DNA of 64,000 nt from NCBI RefSeq assembly GCF_010669285.1, contig NZ_CP048711.1, positions 2,170,001 through 2,234,000 of the forward strand. The letters run 5' to 3'. The notes under the pieces are model-generated. The model saw only the letters and a program-made list of their open reading frames with translations. It had not been told where the DNA came from and ran no database searches. This document shows, in pieces, positions 22,514-32,218 of the stretch (its first letter is position 1; the number at the start of each line of letters is the position of its first letter). The DNA comes from Kineobactrum salinum (GTDB lineage: Bacteria; Pseudomonadota; Gammaproteobacteria; Pseudomonadales; Halieaceae). Position numbers and translations under genes: made by a program.

Positions 22514-24374
22514 CGCGTTTCTTCAAGTAGATCAGCAGCAATGATATCGCCGCCGGGGTGACTCCCGGAATGCGGCCGGCGCGTGCCAGGGTTGCGGGAC
22601 GCGCTTCGCTGAGCTTTTGCTTCACCTCGTGGGAGAGCCCATCGACCGCCTGGTAATTAAGGCTCTCGGGCAACAGCAGGTTCTCGCTGCGCCGCAGGCG
22701 CTCGATATCGCCCTGCTGGCGTTCGATATAACCGGCGTACTTGGCCTGGATTTCCACCTGTTCGGCGGCCTGGGTGTCCGCCAGAGGTTCCCCTTTCAAT
22801 CCGGCAATATCCACGTAGTGCAATTCAGGCCGCCTCAACAGATCTGCCAGTGAGTACTCCCGGGTCAGTGTACCCTTGATTTTACTGGCAACAATGGCCG
22901 CTTCAGAACTGCCGGGCTGGATCCAGGTCGTCGCCAGGCGGCTCGATTCGTGCGCGATTGCATTGCGCTTGGTCTCAAAACGCTGCCAGCGCACATCGTC
23001 CACCAGGCCCAGGTCGCGCCCCTTTTCGGTCAGGCGCAGGTCGGCGTTGTCTTCGCGCAGCAACAGCCGGTACTCGGCGCGGGAGGTAAACATCCGGTAG
23101 GGCTCGCGGGTGCCCATCGTGATCAGGTCGTCCACCAGCACACCGATGTAGGCCTCGTCGCGGCGCGGGCACCAGGGCTCCTTGCCCTGTACCGCCAGAG
23201 CCGCGTTCAACCCCGCCAACAGGCCCTGGGCCGCGGCCTCCTCGTATCCAGTGGTGCCGTTGATCTGGCCGGCGAAATACAGTCCCGGCACCGCGCGGGT
23301 TTCCAGCGAATAGTTCAGGTCCCGCGGGTCAAAGAAATCGTACTCGATGGCGTAGCCCGGGCGCGTGATATGGGCATTCTCCAGGCCCCTGATCGAGCGC
23401 ACCAGCGCGTACTGCACATCAAACGGCAGGCTGGTGGAGATGCCATTGGGATACAGCTCGGTAGTGGTCAGCCCCTCGGGCTCGATGAAGATCTGGTGTG
23501 ACTGCTTGTCCGCAAAGCGGTGGATCTTGTCCTCGATGCTAGGGCAGTAGCGCGGCCCTATCCCCTCGATCACACCCGAGTACATCGGCGAGCGGTCCAG
23601 GCCACCGCGAATAATCTCGTGGGTCTGCTCGTTGGTATGGGTGATCCAGCAGCAGCGCTGCGCCGGGTGCTGGTCACGATGGCCGAGGAAGGACATCGGC
23701 GGTGCCCCGGCGTCGCCCCATTGCTCCTCGAGTACGCTGAAATCCACGCTGCGGGCGTCGATGCGCGGCGGCGTGCCGGTCTTCAGCCGCTCGACCCGGA
23801 ACGGCAGCTCCCGCAGCCGCTGCGCCAGCGCGATGGCCGGGGCATCGCCCGCCCGGCCGCCGGCGCTGTTTTCCATCCCGATATGGATCTTGCCACCGAG
23901 GAAGGTTCCAGTGGTCAACACCACCGCCGGGGCCCGGAAGACCAGCCCCATCTGTGTGATCGCGCCCGCTACCCGGCCGCCTTCCAACAGCAGGTCGTCC
24001 ACCGGCTGCTGGAAAATCGACAGACCCGGCTGGGATTCCAGTATCTCCCGAATGGCATTGCGATACAGCACCCGGTCGGCCTGGGCCCGGGTGGCACGCA
24101 CCGCCGGCCCCTTGCGCGCGTTCAGCACCCGGAACTGGATGCCCGCCCGGTCGGTCGCCTGCGCCATCGCCCCGCCCAGCGCGTCCACTTCCTTGACCAG
24201 GTGGCTCTTGCCGATACCGCCGATCGCCGGGTTGCAGGACATTTGGCCCAGCGTGTCGACACTGTGGGTCAGCAACAGCGTGCGGCTGCCCATGCGCGCA
24301 GCCGCAAGCGCGGCCTCGGTACCCGCATGGCCGCCGCCGATCACGATGACATCAAATTGCTGTTGGAACTCCAC
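22476..24374 (-). CDS. mnmG: tRNA uridine 5-carboxymethylaminomethyl modification enzyme MnmG
   Basis: FAD enzyme that works with MnmE to modify U34 of tRNAs reading split codon boxes. The FAD loop is [21 protein letters not shown], followed by [35 protein letters not shown] and [17 protein letters not shown]. The GTG at 24374 ([10 protein letters not shown]) matches the family N terminus and has AGGCGGA just upstream; the frame is open to 24413 without support. 632 residues against 629 in E. coli. In related chromosomes it directly follows mnmE; here 13 kb of accessory DNA separates the two. Confidence 0.96.
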   Translation of the reverse strand: MEFQQQFDVIVIGGGHAGTEAALAAARMGSRTLLLTHSVDTLGQMSCNPAIGGIGKSHLVKEVDALGGAMAQATDRAGIQFRVLNARKGPAVRATRAQADRVLYRNAIREILESQPGLSIFQQPVDDLLLEGGRVAGAITQMGLVFRAPAVVLTTGTFLGGKIHIGMENSAGGRAGDAPAIALAQRLRELPFRVERLKTGTPPRIDARSVDFSVLEEQWGDAGAPPMSFLGHRDQHPAQRCCWITHTNEQTHEIIRGGLDRSPMYSGVIEGIGPRYCPSIEDKIHRFADKQSHQIFIEPEGLTTTELYPNGISTSLPFDVQYALVRSIRGLENAHITRPGYAIEYDFFDPRDLNYSLETRAVPGLYFAGQINGTTGYEEAAAQGLLAGLNAALAVQGKEPWCPRRDEAYIGVLVDDLITMGTREPYRMFTSRAEYRLLLREDNADLRLTEKGRDLGLVDDVRWQRFETKRNAIAHESSRLATTWIQPGSSEAAIVASKIKGTLTREYSLADLLRRPELHYVDIAGLKGEPLADTQAAEQVEIQAKYAGYIERQQGDIERLRRSENLLLPESLNYQAVDGLSHEVKQKLSEARPATLARAGRIPGVTPAAISLLLIYLKKRGGLERPADRRSA

Positions 24375-24930
24375 GTCTATCCGCCTCGCCTGACCCGGAC
24401 GGCAGGGATCCATCCGGGCCGGGGATTATACGTGCAGCAGGGGAGTTGTTCAAAATATGTTCTGCGTGATATTTGCCGAAAGTGGACAATTCAAGCTGTG
24501 GCCAAAACTGTTATCAATAAGAATAGTTAGTAATGTATATAGAGATATAGAGTATTTAATGTAGTTATTATTAAGCGGGCGGTTTTCTGTGGAAAGGCCG
24601 GATAAGTCCAGTAAAAACAGAGTGTTATGGTGTGCCAAAGGCTGCGGTTAAACGCTGTGAGGGGACGTGAGAAACGGTGTGCGGGCTGGGGACCAAAAGC
24701 CGGACCTCCCATCGGGGTTGGCTCTGAGCTGAGGTTACCCCCGGCCGGTCACACGGCAGTCCACTGTTTTATGCACAGTGATCGTAGGGTATGGAGGTAC
24801 AGGGATATAGCTGGGGGCCTCTTGTGCGGGGAGTGTTGGCAAGCTGTGGATTAGTAAAAGCTGGGGATAAGATTGGGGGCAAGCTGGTGATTAGGTGTTG
24901 GTCGGTTGACTGTAGTTTCCCTCAAGCATC
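24375..24930. other. AT-rich, DnaA-box-like region upstream of mnmG
   Basis: About 550 bp without a gene. From 24440 to 24570 the sequence is much more AT-rich than anything nearby (runs such as TTATCAATAAG and TAATGTATATAGAGATATAGAG). Further out it carries one exact DnaA-box consensus match, TTATGCACA at 24769-24777, and near matches TGTGGATTA at 24845, TGGGGATAA at 24862 and TGTGGAAAG near 24588. A DnaA-box cluster plus AT-rich stretch next to mnmG (gidA) is where E. coli keeps oriC, so this may be a second or relict origin, or a DnaA-titrating region. It also must hold the mnmG promoter. Inference only. Confidence 0.45.
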
Positions 24931-25470
24931 TTGCGCACTGTGATACTCAGCTGGCCTGGCGTGAGCGCGACCTGGATGCTGTATACCCCATTGTCTGGCT
25001 CGATGCCATTCACTACAAAATCAAAGAGAATGGCCGCTATGTCGGTAAGGCTATCTACACATTCTCGGCCTGAACATCGAAGGCAAAAAGGAGCCGCTCG
25101 GCCTTTACCTCTCAGATCAGGAAGGCGCTCATCACTGGCTCAGTGTACTCACCGACCTGCATAATCGCGGCGTGAAGGACATCCTGATAGCCTGCGTTGA
25201 CGGCCTCGAAGGCTTCCCCGAAGCGATTGAAAGCCTTTACCCCAATACCGAAATCCAGCACTGCATCATTCATCAGATCCGTAACTCCATGAAGTACGTG
25301 GCTTCTAAAAATCAGAAAGCCTTCATGGCCAACCTAAAGTGTGTGTACCGGGCCGCCACACTCAACGCCGCCGAGACGGCGCTCGACGAACTGGAAGCCA
25401 AATGGGGCGACAAGTACCCCATGGTCATCAAGTCCTGGCGCAGCAATTTGCGCCGGAAGTCATCCTCAGC
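24930..25470 (+). pseudogene. IS256-family transposase remnant
   Basis: Fragment of a mutator/IS256-type DDE transposase. The frame reading RERDLDAVYPIVWLDAIHYKIKENGRYVGKAIYT carries the first catalytic-domain Asp region, then after one missing base near 25062 the adjacent frame continues LGLNIEGKKEPLGLYLSDQEGAHHWL ... DILIACVDGLEGFPEAIESLYPNTEIQHCIIHQIRNSMKYVASKNQKAFMANLK. The N-terminal third and everything after KSWRSN are missing, so it cannot be active whatever the status of the frameshift. No terminal inverted repeats were recognised. It marks past mobile-element activity at the left end of the island. Confidence 0.88.
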
Positions 25471-25714
25471 ATTCAGAGAATGCAATCATTTCTCCACCAA
25501 CATTGGACAGCCGTGCCAGGTCAGCGCGAGGAATGTCCTTCTGGTCGGCAAATATCAACAGCGAGTCAAAATCCACCTGATGCTGGTGGTAGTACTGGAG
25601 GAAGATCGTGGCCAATCGCGCCTTGTCCCGGTTGGGAATGTCTGTAACGGAATAATCCTTTCCACCTTGTCCCATCTGTGACCTGGTTTCACAGTTGCGC
25701 CCTTGAGCCTTCAA
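25466..25714 (-). CDS. Hypothetical protein fragment abutting the IS remnant
   Basis: An 82-codon reading frame (GGKDYSVTDIPNRDKARLATIFLQYYHQHQVDFDSLLIFADQKDIPRADLARLSNVGGEMIAFSE) with protein-like composition. Its C terminus ends at the boundary with the transposase remnant, so it looks truncated by that insertion. I do not recognise the family. It lies directly downstream of the DUF1828-like remnant on the same strand and could be part of the same decayed gene. Confidence 0.3.
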   Translation of the reverse strand: MKAQGRNCETRSQMGQGGKDYSVTDIPNRDKARLATIFLQYYHQHQVDFDSLLIFADQKDIPRADLARLSNVGGEMIAFSEC

Positions 25715-25939
25715 AGAACTTGCCAGCGTCGTTTTCGTAGCTCTTATGTATCAAGGAGTGCCGCCGTCGCTAACCCTCAGGCTACCCGTCATGGTATCGC
25801 TGAGGTCGAGGAGATACTGGTCTCCATCGAGGTAGGTGAAAGGAGTCTCAAGCATCATCATGCCCTTGGTGTGGCGATGTAGCCGGACCTGGGCGCAGAA
25901 CTGTTCACGCAACTTTTGTTCGTTCAATTGCTCAATCAT
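25680..25939 (-). pseudogene. DUF1828-like gene remnant
   Basis: From ATG 25939 the frame reads MIEQLNEQKLREQFCAQVRL ... LETPFTYLDGDQYLLDLSDTMTGSLRVSDGG, which fits the N-terminal part of DUF1828 proteins (TPF, LDGD and SDGG positions). A stop follows at once, but the next frame continues SLIHKSYENDAGKFFEGSRAQL, the expected next block of that family, so one base is missing near 25765. It then stops at about 25692, earlier than usual, and the following sequence reads in another frame. The DUF1828 assignment is from memory of the family pattern. It lies just downstream of the giant protein of the restriction operon. Confidence 0.45.
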
Positions 25940-26043
25940 GTCGACACCCTCCTACTTGGACTCGAAGAGGTCGGGTTCACCCTTCTCTTGTATCTGTCAG
26001 TAGTTTATCAACAGCATGGGCTTATCCCATCAGGAATATGTTG

Positions 26044-29000
26044 TTATGACTCTTGAGACCATAATCCATCCTCATCGTGTCGTCGGGCTTCGTGCTCGTA
26101 TGATTTGGCAAGGCTTTCGATCATCGCGGCGAGGTTGGGTTTCGAGTCTTTCCAATGGGTGAAAAATCTCCTGAGTTCCTCTGCAATCTCGCGTTCCTGC
26201 TTCCCGCCATCGTACGGCATGCGAGAGGTAACGCCTTGGGAATTGTGTACTCCTGTATGGAAACCTCGTCTGATGTCTTCACAGTCATCCCGATCCAATA
26301 GCTCAGCAATGACTGGGTCTGGCCAGCACTCCAGATTTTTGTTCAGCGGCCAGTCGGAAAGCCAGGCACCCACCGTCAGGTCGGTGACAGCTTCCCGATC
26401 TTTCTCTTTTGCCAGACCTCGCACTTTGTTGATCCAAGAGAAAAATAACTCTCTGTCAATTTCTCCATTGGGGCTTCTCCCCGGAACACCACGCCCACGG
26501 TGGATCAGAGAACTGGCTGTTTCCGCGGCTGCATGCAGGTTTTCGGGTATAGGTTCGCGCTCGGCATTACGAGGCTTGAATGCAAGACATATCAGTTCCA
26601 TGAATGATTCTGGCGTGCTCAATATTTCCGCCATCAAATGAGGCGCCCCATACTTGTCATGTTCCAGAATCGGGTAGTAAGCGAATTCCAGACTGACCAT
26701 CTCAGACTGGCTGCAATTCATTTTGGAAAGCGCCTCAAATACACGAGCGAAATGCCACGACTGCGCAAGGGCAGTATTGTCTTCCTGACCAGCAGCTATC
26801 CCCTTAAGCATTTGGATAAGGAGGTCGCTGGGTAACTCCGTTGCGCGATCTCCCAAGGCTTCCATGGCGGTTCGCGGCCTGCCCGCAGCCAACAGCTTTT
26901 CCATGCAGAAAGATAAATGATCTCTGTCTGATTGAATGTAGGATGGTCTGACAACCAACCAGAAATGAGCGTGAACCGCTGGCGGCTGGATTTCGACAAG
27001 TTCCCATAGAGCCATGGATTGCGGAGCGTTGACTATAAAACCGGCGACCTTATCCGGGGACTCAGCTTGCTTCTCAAGCAGGTGCAGGCATGTTTGCAGA
27101 AAATCAGTGAATTCTTCTTGAGGTATCGCATGCAGTACTCCAGAGGCTAGTGAGTCAAACAACGAGGTGTTCTGCAAGTTGACATACCCTTGGCATAACC
27201 ATGTTGCCAAATCGCCACGTTCAAATGGTTCCTTAACAAGTTCCCAGCCCACAAGCCGTGGTTCCCCACACCGCTTGGCCAACCTGTAAATGCCTTGCCA
27301 CCCCAGGGTTTCATATATTTCCCGAATTGCCATGGTGCGCAATGCCGCTCTCGCCTTGTCGGCTTCTTTGTAGTCTTCCTCCCGACCGTCAGGGAGCGCT
27401 ACCCAGCCATTGGAGAAAATCCAGGCATGCCGGATGACCAAATCATCGGAGGCTAGTGCGTCGAATAACGGCCTCAGTGTATCGGCTGAATAGCGATCAT
27501 GCCTACTACCATCCTGATTAAACGAGTTCTCCCAGTTCAGGAATTCCCTGGCTGCACTGCGAACAATTTCCCGATCTTCATCTGCGAAGCTTTTCGCACT
27601 TGCAACCAATGCTATGATCTTGTCACGGAAATTCTCATCCAGTTCATCAAGCTTGGGGATCAAGTCGGCAATATGTTTGGCATTTCCCTGAGCTTGCTCG
27701 AGTAAAAAACCTGCAACCGGCAGTACGAGTTGCCGGATTTCTCCATAAGTGACGACTTCGCCCGCGCCAGCATCATCATCGCGCCATTGTGGCTTTGCAT
27801 TGGGCGATGCCATATCGTGCCGCCCCGGTAGCAATGCCAGTAAAAGATTCCAGGCTGTTTCGGGGTTTCGTTCGGTTACAATTCCAATGGCCCTCAGACG
27901 CAACTCTACTGAAGCAGACGTCTGCGGGTACCATGGCCGGAAGAGTGAGACCAAGGAGTTGAACGGTGTATTGCTCCAATTGCCCTTTACTCCCACATCA
28001 CACATTTCAGCAAGGATGTTTGCAATTCTACCGAGTCGGGCGGGGTACCACGCCAACAATTCCAGCGCCCAGAGCAGATTGGCATGCCAGCAGCGGCCGG
28101 ATATCCCCGATGATTGTGTTTCCGTGATTAACCGAGTAACCGGTTTGTCAGGCTTGCGCAAACTGCTCTGTATCGCATTCAGGAACTCATCGGGAGCCGC
28201 TTCAGCAAAAGACCGCAGGAAGGATGAAACGGAAAGCCAGCGCTCCCCATCTGCATTTCCCAGAATTTGCTCAACAAAACTCCGCACATGGTTGCCGATA
28301 GCGATATGACTGGCGCTGTCAGAAAAATAACCCAATTTTGCGATGGATTCCGCCATGGCTTCCAGCACAACACCGGATTGCTCACGCACCTTGCCGTAGA
28401 CGGAGGCCATCCAGCGCTTGTCTTCTTCAAGCTCCAGAATCGGATCAGGTTCTTCGAACACAGCCCTGGCGACCTCGAAGAATCTCGTCAAGATGTCGCC
28501 CGTCAGCCTGGGCGCCATGAGATGCAACAATTCCAGTGGTGCCTTGGCTTTCCAGAGCGAGCCGATTTTCACCACTGGTGCATCATCGAGTGCGACCAGT
28601 CGCAGTAGTTCGTTTTCAATGTCCTCATAAGCGCGGTTAGCAATCTTCGCAATGCAAGCCTTGTCACCATCGGATGCACTATTCCAGGCACCTACCAGAG
28701 TCAGGATCAGCAGGCTTGTGGAATCGGCAGCCTCGGTCCATTCCGGCTTCTTGATGGTAGGATTTTGCGCATGCCAACGGCGAAAAACCGTCCACGACCT
28801 TCCCATCGTACGGGCATATCGGGCAGCATCTGATGCTGCTATTCCCAGTTCAAGGAGGGATTTCTCAAATTCATCAGGCTTTGGACGTCGGAGCTCCATC
28901 ATTTTCTGGTCTATCGCTCTTCCTCCAATGCTTATGAGATTGAAGGCCTGATCTCCGAAAGCCATGGGTACAATCAGACTGATTCCTTCACGCGGAGAAC

Positions 29001-29802
29001 GACGGTTGCCAAGTCGGTTATCGGTGATGACCACCAAGTCAATGCCTGGGTTGGCATCCACAAATTGCCAGCCCTCTTCTGAGGTCACGCAGGCGGCGCG
29101 TGGAGAATAGCCTTCTTCAATCAACAGTGCGCATACGAAGGCAACGGCTTCGGACTGGCTGTCTGCCTGGACAGCAACCAAAGGTTCACGCTGTTGAATA
29201 CTTTTCTGCAATGCTAGCCTTGATTCCTCGCGACCGCTAAACAGCGTTGCTGCTGTGATGGCAGGGCTGGACTGATTGCTCCAGTGCTTCCAGTAGTTTT
29301 CCACAGCGTCTATACCATGACCGGCGATACCGAGTTGTATTCCCAACCATAAGGTTGTCGCGGGCGAGGTTTCCAGCCAGGCTTCCAGATCGTCCGCATC
29401 CCAGACCAGCACGTCTGCCCAGGCATCGCGGCTTCTAGCGCGCTCCTGCCATGCGCCTTTACCAGGCCAGCGGCGGGGAGTAACAAAAACAAAGGTGGCT
29501 TGCGCTGCTTGTGCCGACGATATCTGTCCCAGACGTTTTTCGAAATCACTGCTCGCCTTGGATGCAGGGTCTTTTGAGGTACCCAGTTCCCAGTAGCTGA
29601 TTCCGTTGGGAGTCCAGGGGCCTCCTTGCTCCACCTCTATGACGCCATCCCAGCCGGGCGCATTGATTGAGTCACCACCCGGCATGGCAATCGCCGTGGT
29701 ACGGGCCGTTGCCGAGATCAGCCTTCTTGCCAATACAGGAAGCATTCCCTGTGCTTCGCGCCTGTCTGACCACTGTGTGAGATGGGTTGCCGTTACATGC
29801 AT
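26044..29802 (-). CDS. Giant restriction-island protein with nuclease-like N terminus
   Basis: About 1,252 residues, last gene of the hsd operon. The first 150 residues look like a PD-(D/E)XK-type nuclease fold: PGGDSINAPGWDG, then SYWELGTSKDPASKASSDFEKR, then TFVFVTPRRWPGKGAW and WDADDLEAWLE. The acidic residue in GWDG, the Glu in WEL and the following Lys are candidate active-site positions, although the usual ExK is ExG here. The next region (about 200-330) has the layout of a P-loop domain but where a Walker A would stand it reads LVAVQADSQSEAVAFV, with no GKT. The rest appears all-helical, repeat-like and without catalytic motifs I know. I use ATG 29802; a TTG at 29835 would overlap hsdS. 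Similar long hypothetical proteins exist beside type I systems as far as I recall, with no assigned function. A defence effector or regulator is inference. Confidence 0.7.
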   Translation of the reverse strand: MHVTATHLTQWSDRREAQGMLPVLARRLISATARTTAIAMPGGDSINAPGWDGVIEVEQGGPWTPNGISYWELGTSKDPASKASSDFEKRLGQISSAQAAQATFVFVTPRRWPGKGAWQERARSRDAWADVLVWDADDLEAWLETSPATTLWLGIQLGIAGHGIDAVENYWKHWSNQSSPAITAATLFSGREESRLALQKSIQQREPLVAVQADSQSEAVAFVCALLIEEGYSPRAACVTSEEGWQFVDANPGIDLVVITDNRLGNRRSPREGISLIVPMAFGDQAFNLISIGGRAIDQKMMELRRPKPDEFEKSLLELGIAASDAARYARTMGRSWTVFRRWHAQNPTIKKPEWTEAADSTSLLILTLVGAWNSASDGDKACIAKIANRAYEDIENELLRLVALDDAPVVKIGSLWKAKAPLELLHLMAPRLTGDILTRFFEVARAVFEEPDPILELEEDKRWMASVYGKVREQSGVVLEAMAESIAKLGYFSDSASHIAIGNHVRSFVEQILGNADGERWLSVSSFLRSFAEAAPDEFLNAIQSSLRKPDKPVTRLITETQSSGISGRCWHANLLWALELLAWYPARLGRIANILAEMCDVGVKGNWSNTPFNSLVSLFRPWYPQTSASVELRLRAIGIVTERNPETAWNLLLALLPGRHDMASPNAKPQWRDDDAGAGEVVTYGEIRQLVLPVAGFLLEQAQGNAKHIADLIPKLDELDENFRDKIIALVASAKSFADEDREIVRSAAREFLNWENSFNQDGSRHDRYSADTLRPLFDALASDDLVIRHAWIFSNGWVALPDGREEDYKEADKARAALRTMAIREIYETLGWQGIYRLAKRCGEPRLVGWELVKEPFERGDLATWLCQGYVNLQNTSLFDSLASGVLHAIPQEEFTDFLQTCLHLLEKQAESPDKVAGFIVNAPQSMALWELVEIQPPAVHAHFWLVVRPSYIQSDRDHLSFCMEKLLAAGRPRTAMEALGDRATELPSDLLIQMLKGIAAGQEDNTALAQSWHFARVFEALSKMNCSQSEMVSLEFAYYPILEHDKYGAPHLMAEILSTPESFMELICLAFKPRNAEREPIPENLHAAAETASSLIHRGRGVPGRSPNGEIDRELFFSWINKVRGLAKEKDREAVTDLTVGAWLSDWPLNKNLECWPDPVIAELLDRDDCEDIRRGFHTGVHNSQGVTSRMPYDGGKQEREIAEELRRFFTHWKDSKPNLAAMIESLAKSYEHEARRHDEDGLWSQES

Positions 29803-29824
29803 GGTCGAAAGCCCCACATGGCAA

Positions 29825-32218
29825 TCAAATGCCAAGTTGCTGCTGCTGGACGGTTCTTGGTGACAGCCCGCGAGGGGTAAAGTTTTCCCTGCGTAACCAG
29901 GAAAGCCACGGCTTGAGATCGGATGGCGAGAAGCGTGCTTTGCGCTCGTGCCAGTTTTCGCGCATATCGGCGATGATCTGTTCGTCGGTGGGCTGGATGC
30001 TATCGATCAGGAAGTCGTTCCAGACGGCGAAAAGCGTGGCGATGATTTCGACCTGCTCGGTGGTCTTGTCGGTCAGGGCATAGATCAGGCGATCAAATTC
30101 GACCTTCTGCTCGGACGACATCAGAGCCTCGGCTCTCGTCGATGGCTCTGACAACGCCGACAGGCAGCGGTATTCCGTTTTTTTCCTGCCGCTTTTCAAG
30201 GTTTTTTTATTGACTTCGAACCAACCCTTGTCTTGACCTTGCCGCTCGAAGTCGTAGATCCACGGGTCAAGCGGCCCGGCGGCTTTTCGCTCGGGTTGCA
30301 GACCCAGTTTTAAACCAATATGTGCCTGCGCCAGATACAGCACCTTGGCAGCAGCAGTTCGGCCGAAGTACTGGGCATTGGCGAGGTTGTTGACTGCATA
30401 GCAGCCGATCGCGGCGCGGTAGGTGGCCAGATCAATGACTTGGGATTTTGAAAGTGACGCTGGCTGGGATTCTTCCTTTGTGTCGCCCTGCGATTGTGCA
30501 TGAATTAAAGCGTTTAGCAGTTCGGTTTGCTTACTGGTAGCGGAGTCAATTTGCGTTTCCAAGGTATCGCACAGGGCCATTAGCTGTTCGATTTTGGCGA
30601 CAATGCGATTTTGTTCTGAAAGTGGAGGAAGAGGGACTAACAGCGTCTCCACTCCACCAACGCGAAGATGCTGTACAGTCATTCCAACAGGCTTATCCTG
30701 CACTCGATTCATTATGTTCGGGTCACGAAGTGAATAAAGCAGAAATTGATTGTTGATAGTTTGAGGAACAACTCTTATCAGCATCATCCTTTGACCCATA
30801 CAAACTTTAGGCTCTTTTGGGATAATGCAGACTTCTCCCATTGGGGCTTCTCTGGTAATCAGTATGTCACCCGCTTCGGGAGTTGCTCTCGCGGCCCAGC
30901 GTTCGAATGTTTTTTCTGTAACGTACTTTACTTCATCTAGTAAGATGCACCCGTTCCTAATATTGGATGTACGTAGCAAAACAATTCCTGAATCAGAATA
31001 AGGAGCTGTTTTGTTATGGCAATCAACGATAATCAGTGAACATTGCATTAGAGTTGCCCAAGCCCAACCTATTGGCAGCGTAGGTAGGGACTTGGGAAGC
31101 ACCTGTTTCTTTTGCTTGTTAAGCTGTGTTTTTGACTCCGATTCGTTCGGATAGAATTTCTCAAGTATCTGTGTTCTTTTCTTCGATATCTCTTCCAATA
31201 ATTCGCTGGCGGGTGGATCGTTGGGGTTGTGGGGGGCGAGTTTGCCCATGACGGCCAGTTTCAGGATGGCTTTGCGTAGTTCGGTGACGTTTTCCTTGAC
31301 GGTGTAGAGGTCGTCGAAGTGTTGGTTGAGGAATTGCCAGGCTTTTTGGTGGTTGTGGTGGTTCTCGGTATCCAGAAGTTGGCGGATGGCGGCGGTGTGG
31401 ATGGCCAGGCGTTTTTGTTGCTGTTCGGTGCGCAGTTTTTCCAGCTCGTCGCAGCGGGCCATTAGCTGATCAATTTTGGCAACGATGCGGTGTTGTTCAT
31501 CTTTCGGAGGAAGAGGAAGCAACTGTCCGATAAAATACGCCGTTGGCACTCGCTTTTGCCCTGCGGAGCCGGTCATATTCGGAACTGCTGCCGATATGTA
31601 GTGTGGATTTTTCAGGTAATACAGGAGGAATCTGGGTGCAACGGAATTGAAGGAGTTCCTGAATATGTGCAGTTCTGTCGTTCCTGCTCCGATGCCATTT
31701 GGTAGACCAGAAAATACACAGGACTTCGCATTCTCGAAGCAAGGTGTAATCTTGGCCATGCCGATGTCGCCATCAGCAAAATGCGTATAACCCTTCTTTA
31801 TCTCTTTCCAGAGGCGCTCCTCAAACTGGTGATTTTCGGAGTAGCCTTCGGGGATAAGAGGCATTGGAACGAAACCCGCATTGATGGTGTCCTCAGCCTC
31901 ATTACGAGGGTTGATGAAGCCGATCTCTCCAAGCCTCACCCACTCCCACCCCTGCGGCAGTTCATAAGGTACTTCTTCCGGCTTGACAGGCGACAGGGGC
32001 TTGGGCTTTTTGATTTTCTCTCCCTGGATAAGCCGTTGCTTTTCTGCTTCGATCTCCTTCAGCAGTTCGCTGGCGGGCTGATCATTCGTGTCCTGCTCCA
32101 CCAGCTTGCCCTGCATGGCCAGCGTCAGAATCAGTTCGCGCAGTCGGGCGATGCCGTCGGGGGCGGCGAAGGGGGTGTCGAAGTGTTTTTCCAGCAGGCG
32201 GGCAGTGTGCTTATTCAT
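29825..32218 (-). CDS. hsdS: Type I restriction specificity subunit HsdS with extra C-terminal domain
   Basis: DNA-recognition subunit of the HsdRMS complex. The N-terminal part reads LRELILTLAMQGKLVEQD, then TRD1 begins PYELPQGWEWVRLGEIG, the first conserved helix follows (LPPKDEQHRIVAKIDQLMARCDELE), and TRD2 ends with LPPLSEQNRIVAKIEQLMALCDTLE. A normal HsdS would end near residue 560; this one has 797. The extra 220 residues include TAAAKVLYLAQAHIGLKLGLQPERKAAGPLDPWIYDFER, a pattern reminiscent of DUF4065/Panacea (SocA-like) domains, followed by a helical tail. Overlaps hsdM by 8 bp. The TRD region is AT-richer than the core genome, in keeping with transfer of specificity domains. Confidence 0.9.
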   Translation of the reverse strand: MNKHTARLLEKHFDTPFAAPDGIARLRELILTLAMQGKLVEQDTNDQPASELLKEIEAEKQRLIQGEKIKKPKPLSPVKPEEVPYELPQGWEWVRLGEIGFINPRNEAEDTINAGFVPMPLIPEGYSENHQFEERLWKEIKKGYTHFADGDIGMAKITPCFENAKSCVFSGLPNGIGAGTTELHIFRNSFNSVAPRFLLYYLKNPHYISAAVPNMTGSAGQKRVPTAYFIGQLLPLPPKDEQHRIVAKIDQLMARCDELEKLRTEQQQKRLAIHTAAIRQLLDTENHHNHQKAWQFLNQHFDDLYTVKENVTELRKAILKLAVMGKLAPHNPNDPPASELLEEISKKRTQILEKFYPNESESKTQLNKQKKQVLPKSLPTLPIGWAWATLMQCSLIIVDCHNKTAPYSDSGIVLLRTSNIRNGCILLDEVKYVTEKTFERWAARATPEAGDILITREAPMGEVCIIPKEPKVCMGQRMMLIRVVPQTINNQFLLYSLRDPNIMNRVQDKPVGMTVQHLRVGGVETLLVPLPPLSEQNRIVAKIEQLMALCDTLETQIDSATSKQTELLNALIHAQSQGDTKEESQPASLSKSQVIDLATYRAAIGCYAVNNLANAQYFGRTAAAKVLYLAQAHIGLKLGLQPERKAAGPLDPWIYDFERQGQDKGWFEVNKKTLKSGRKKTEYRCLSALSEPSTRAEALMSSEQKVEFDRLIYALTDKTTEQVEIIATLFAVWNDFLIDSIQPTDEQIIADMRENWHERKARFSPSDLKPWLSWLRRENFTPRGLSPRTVQQQQLGI

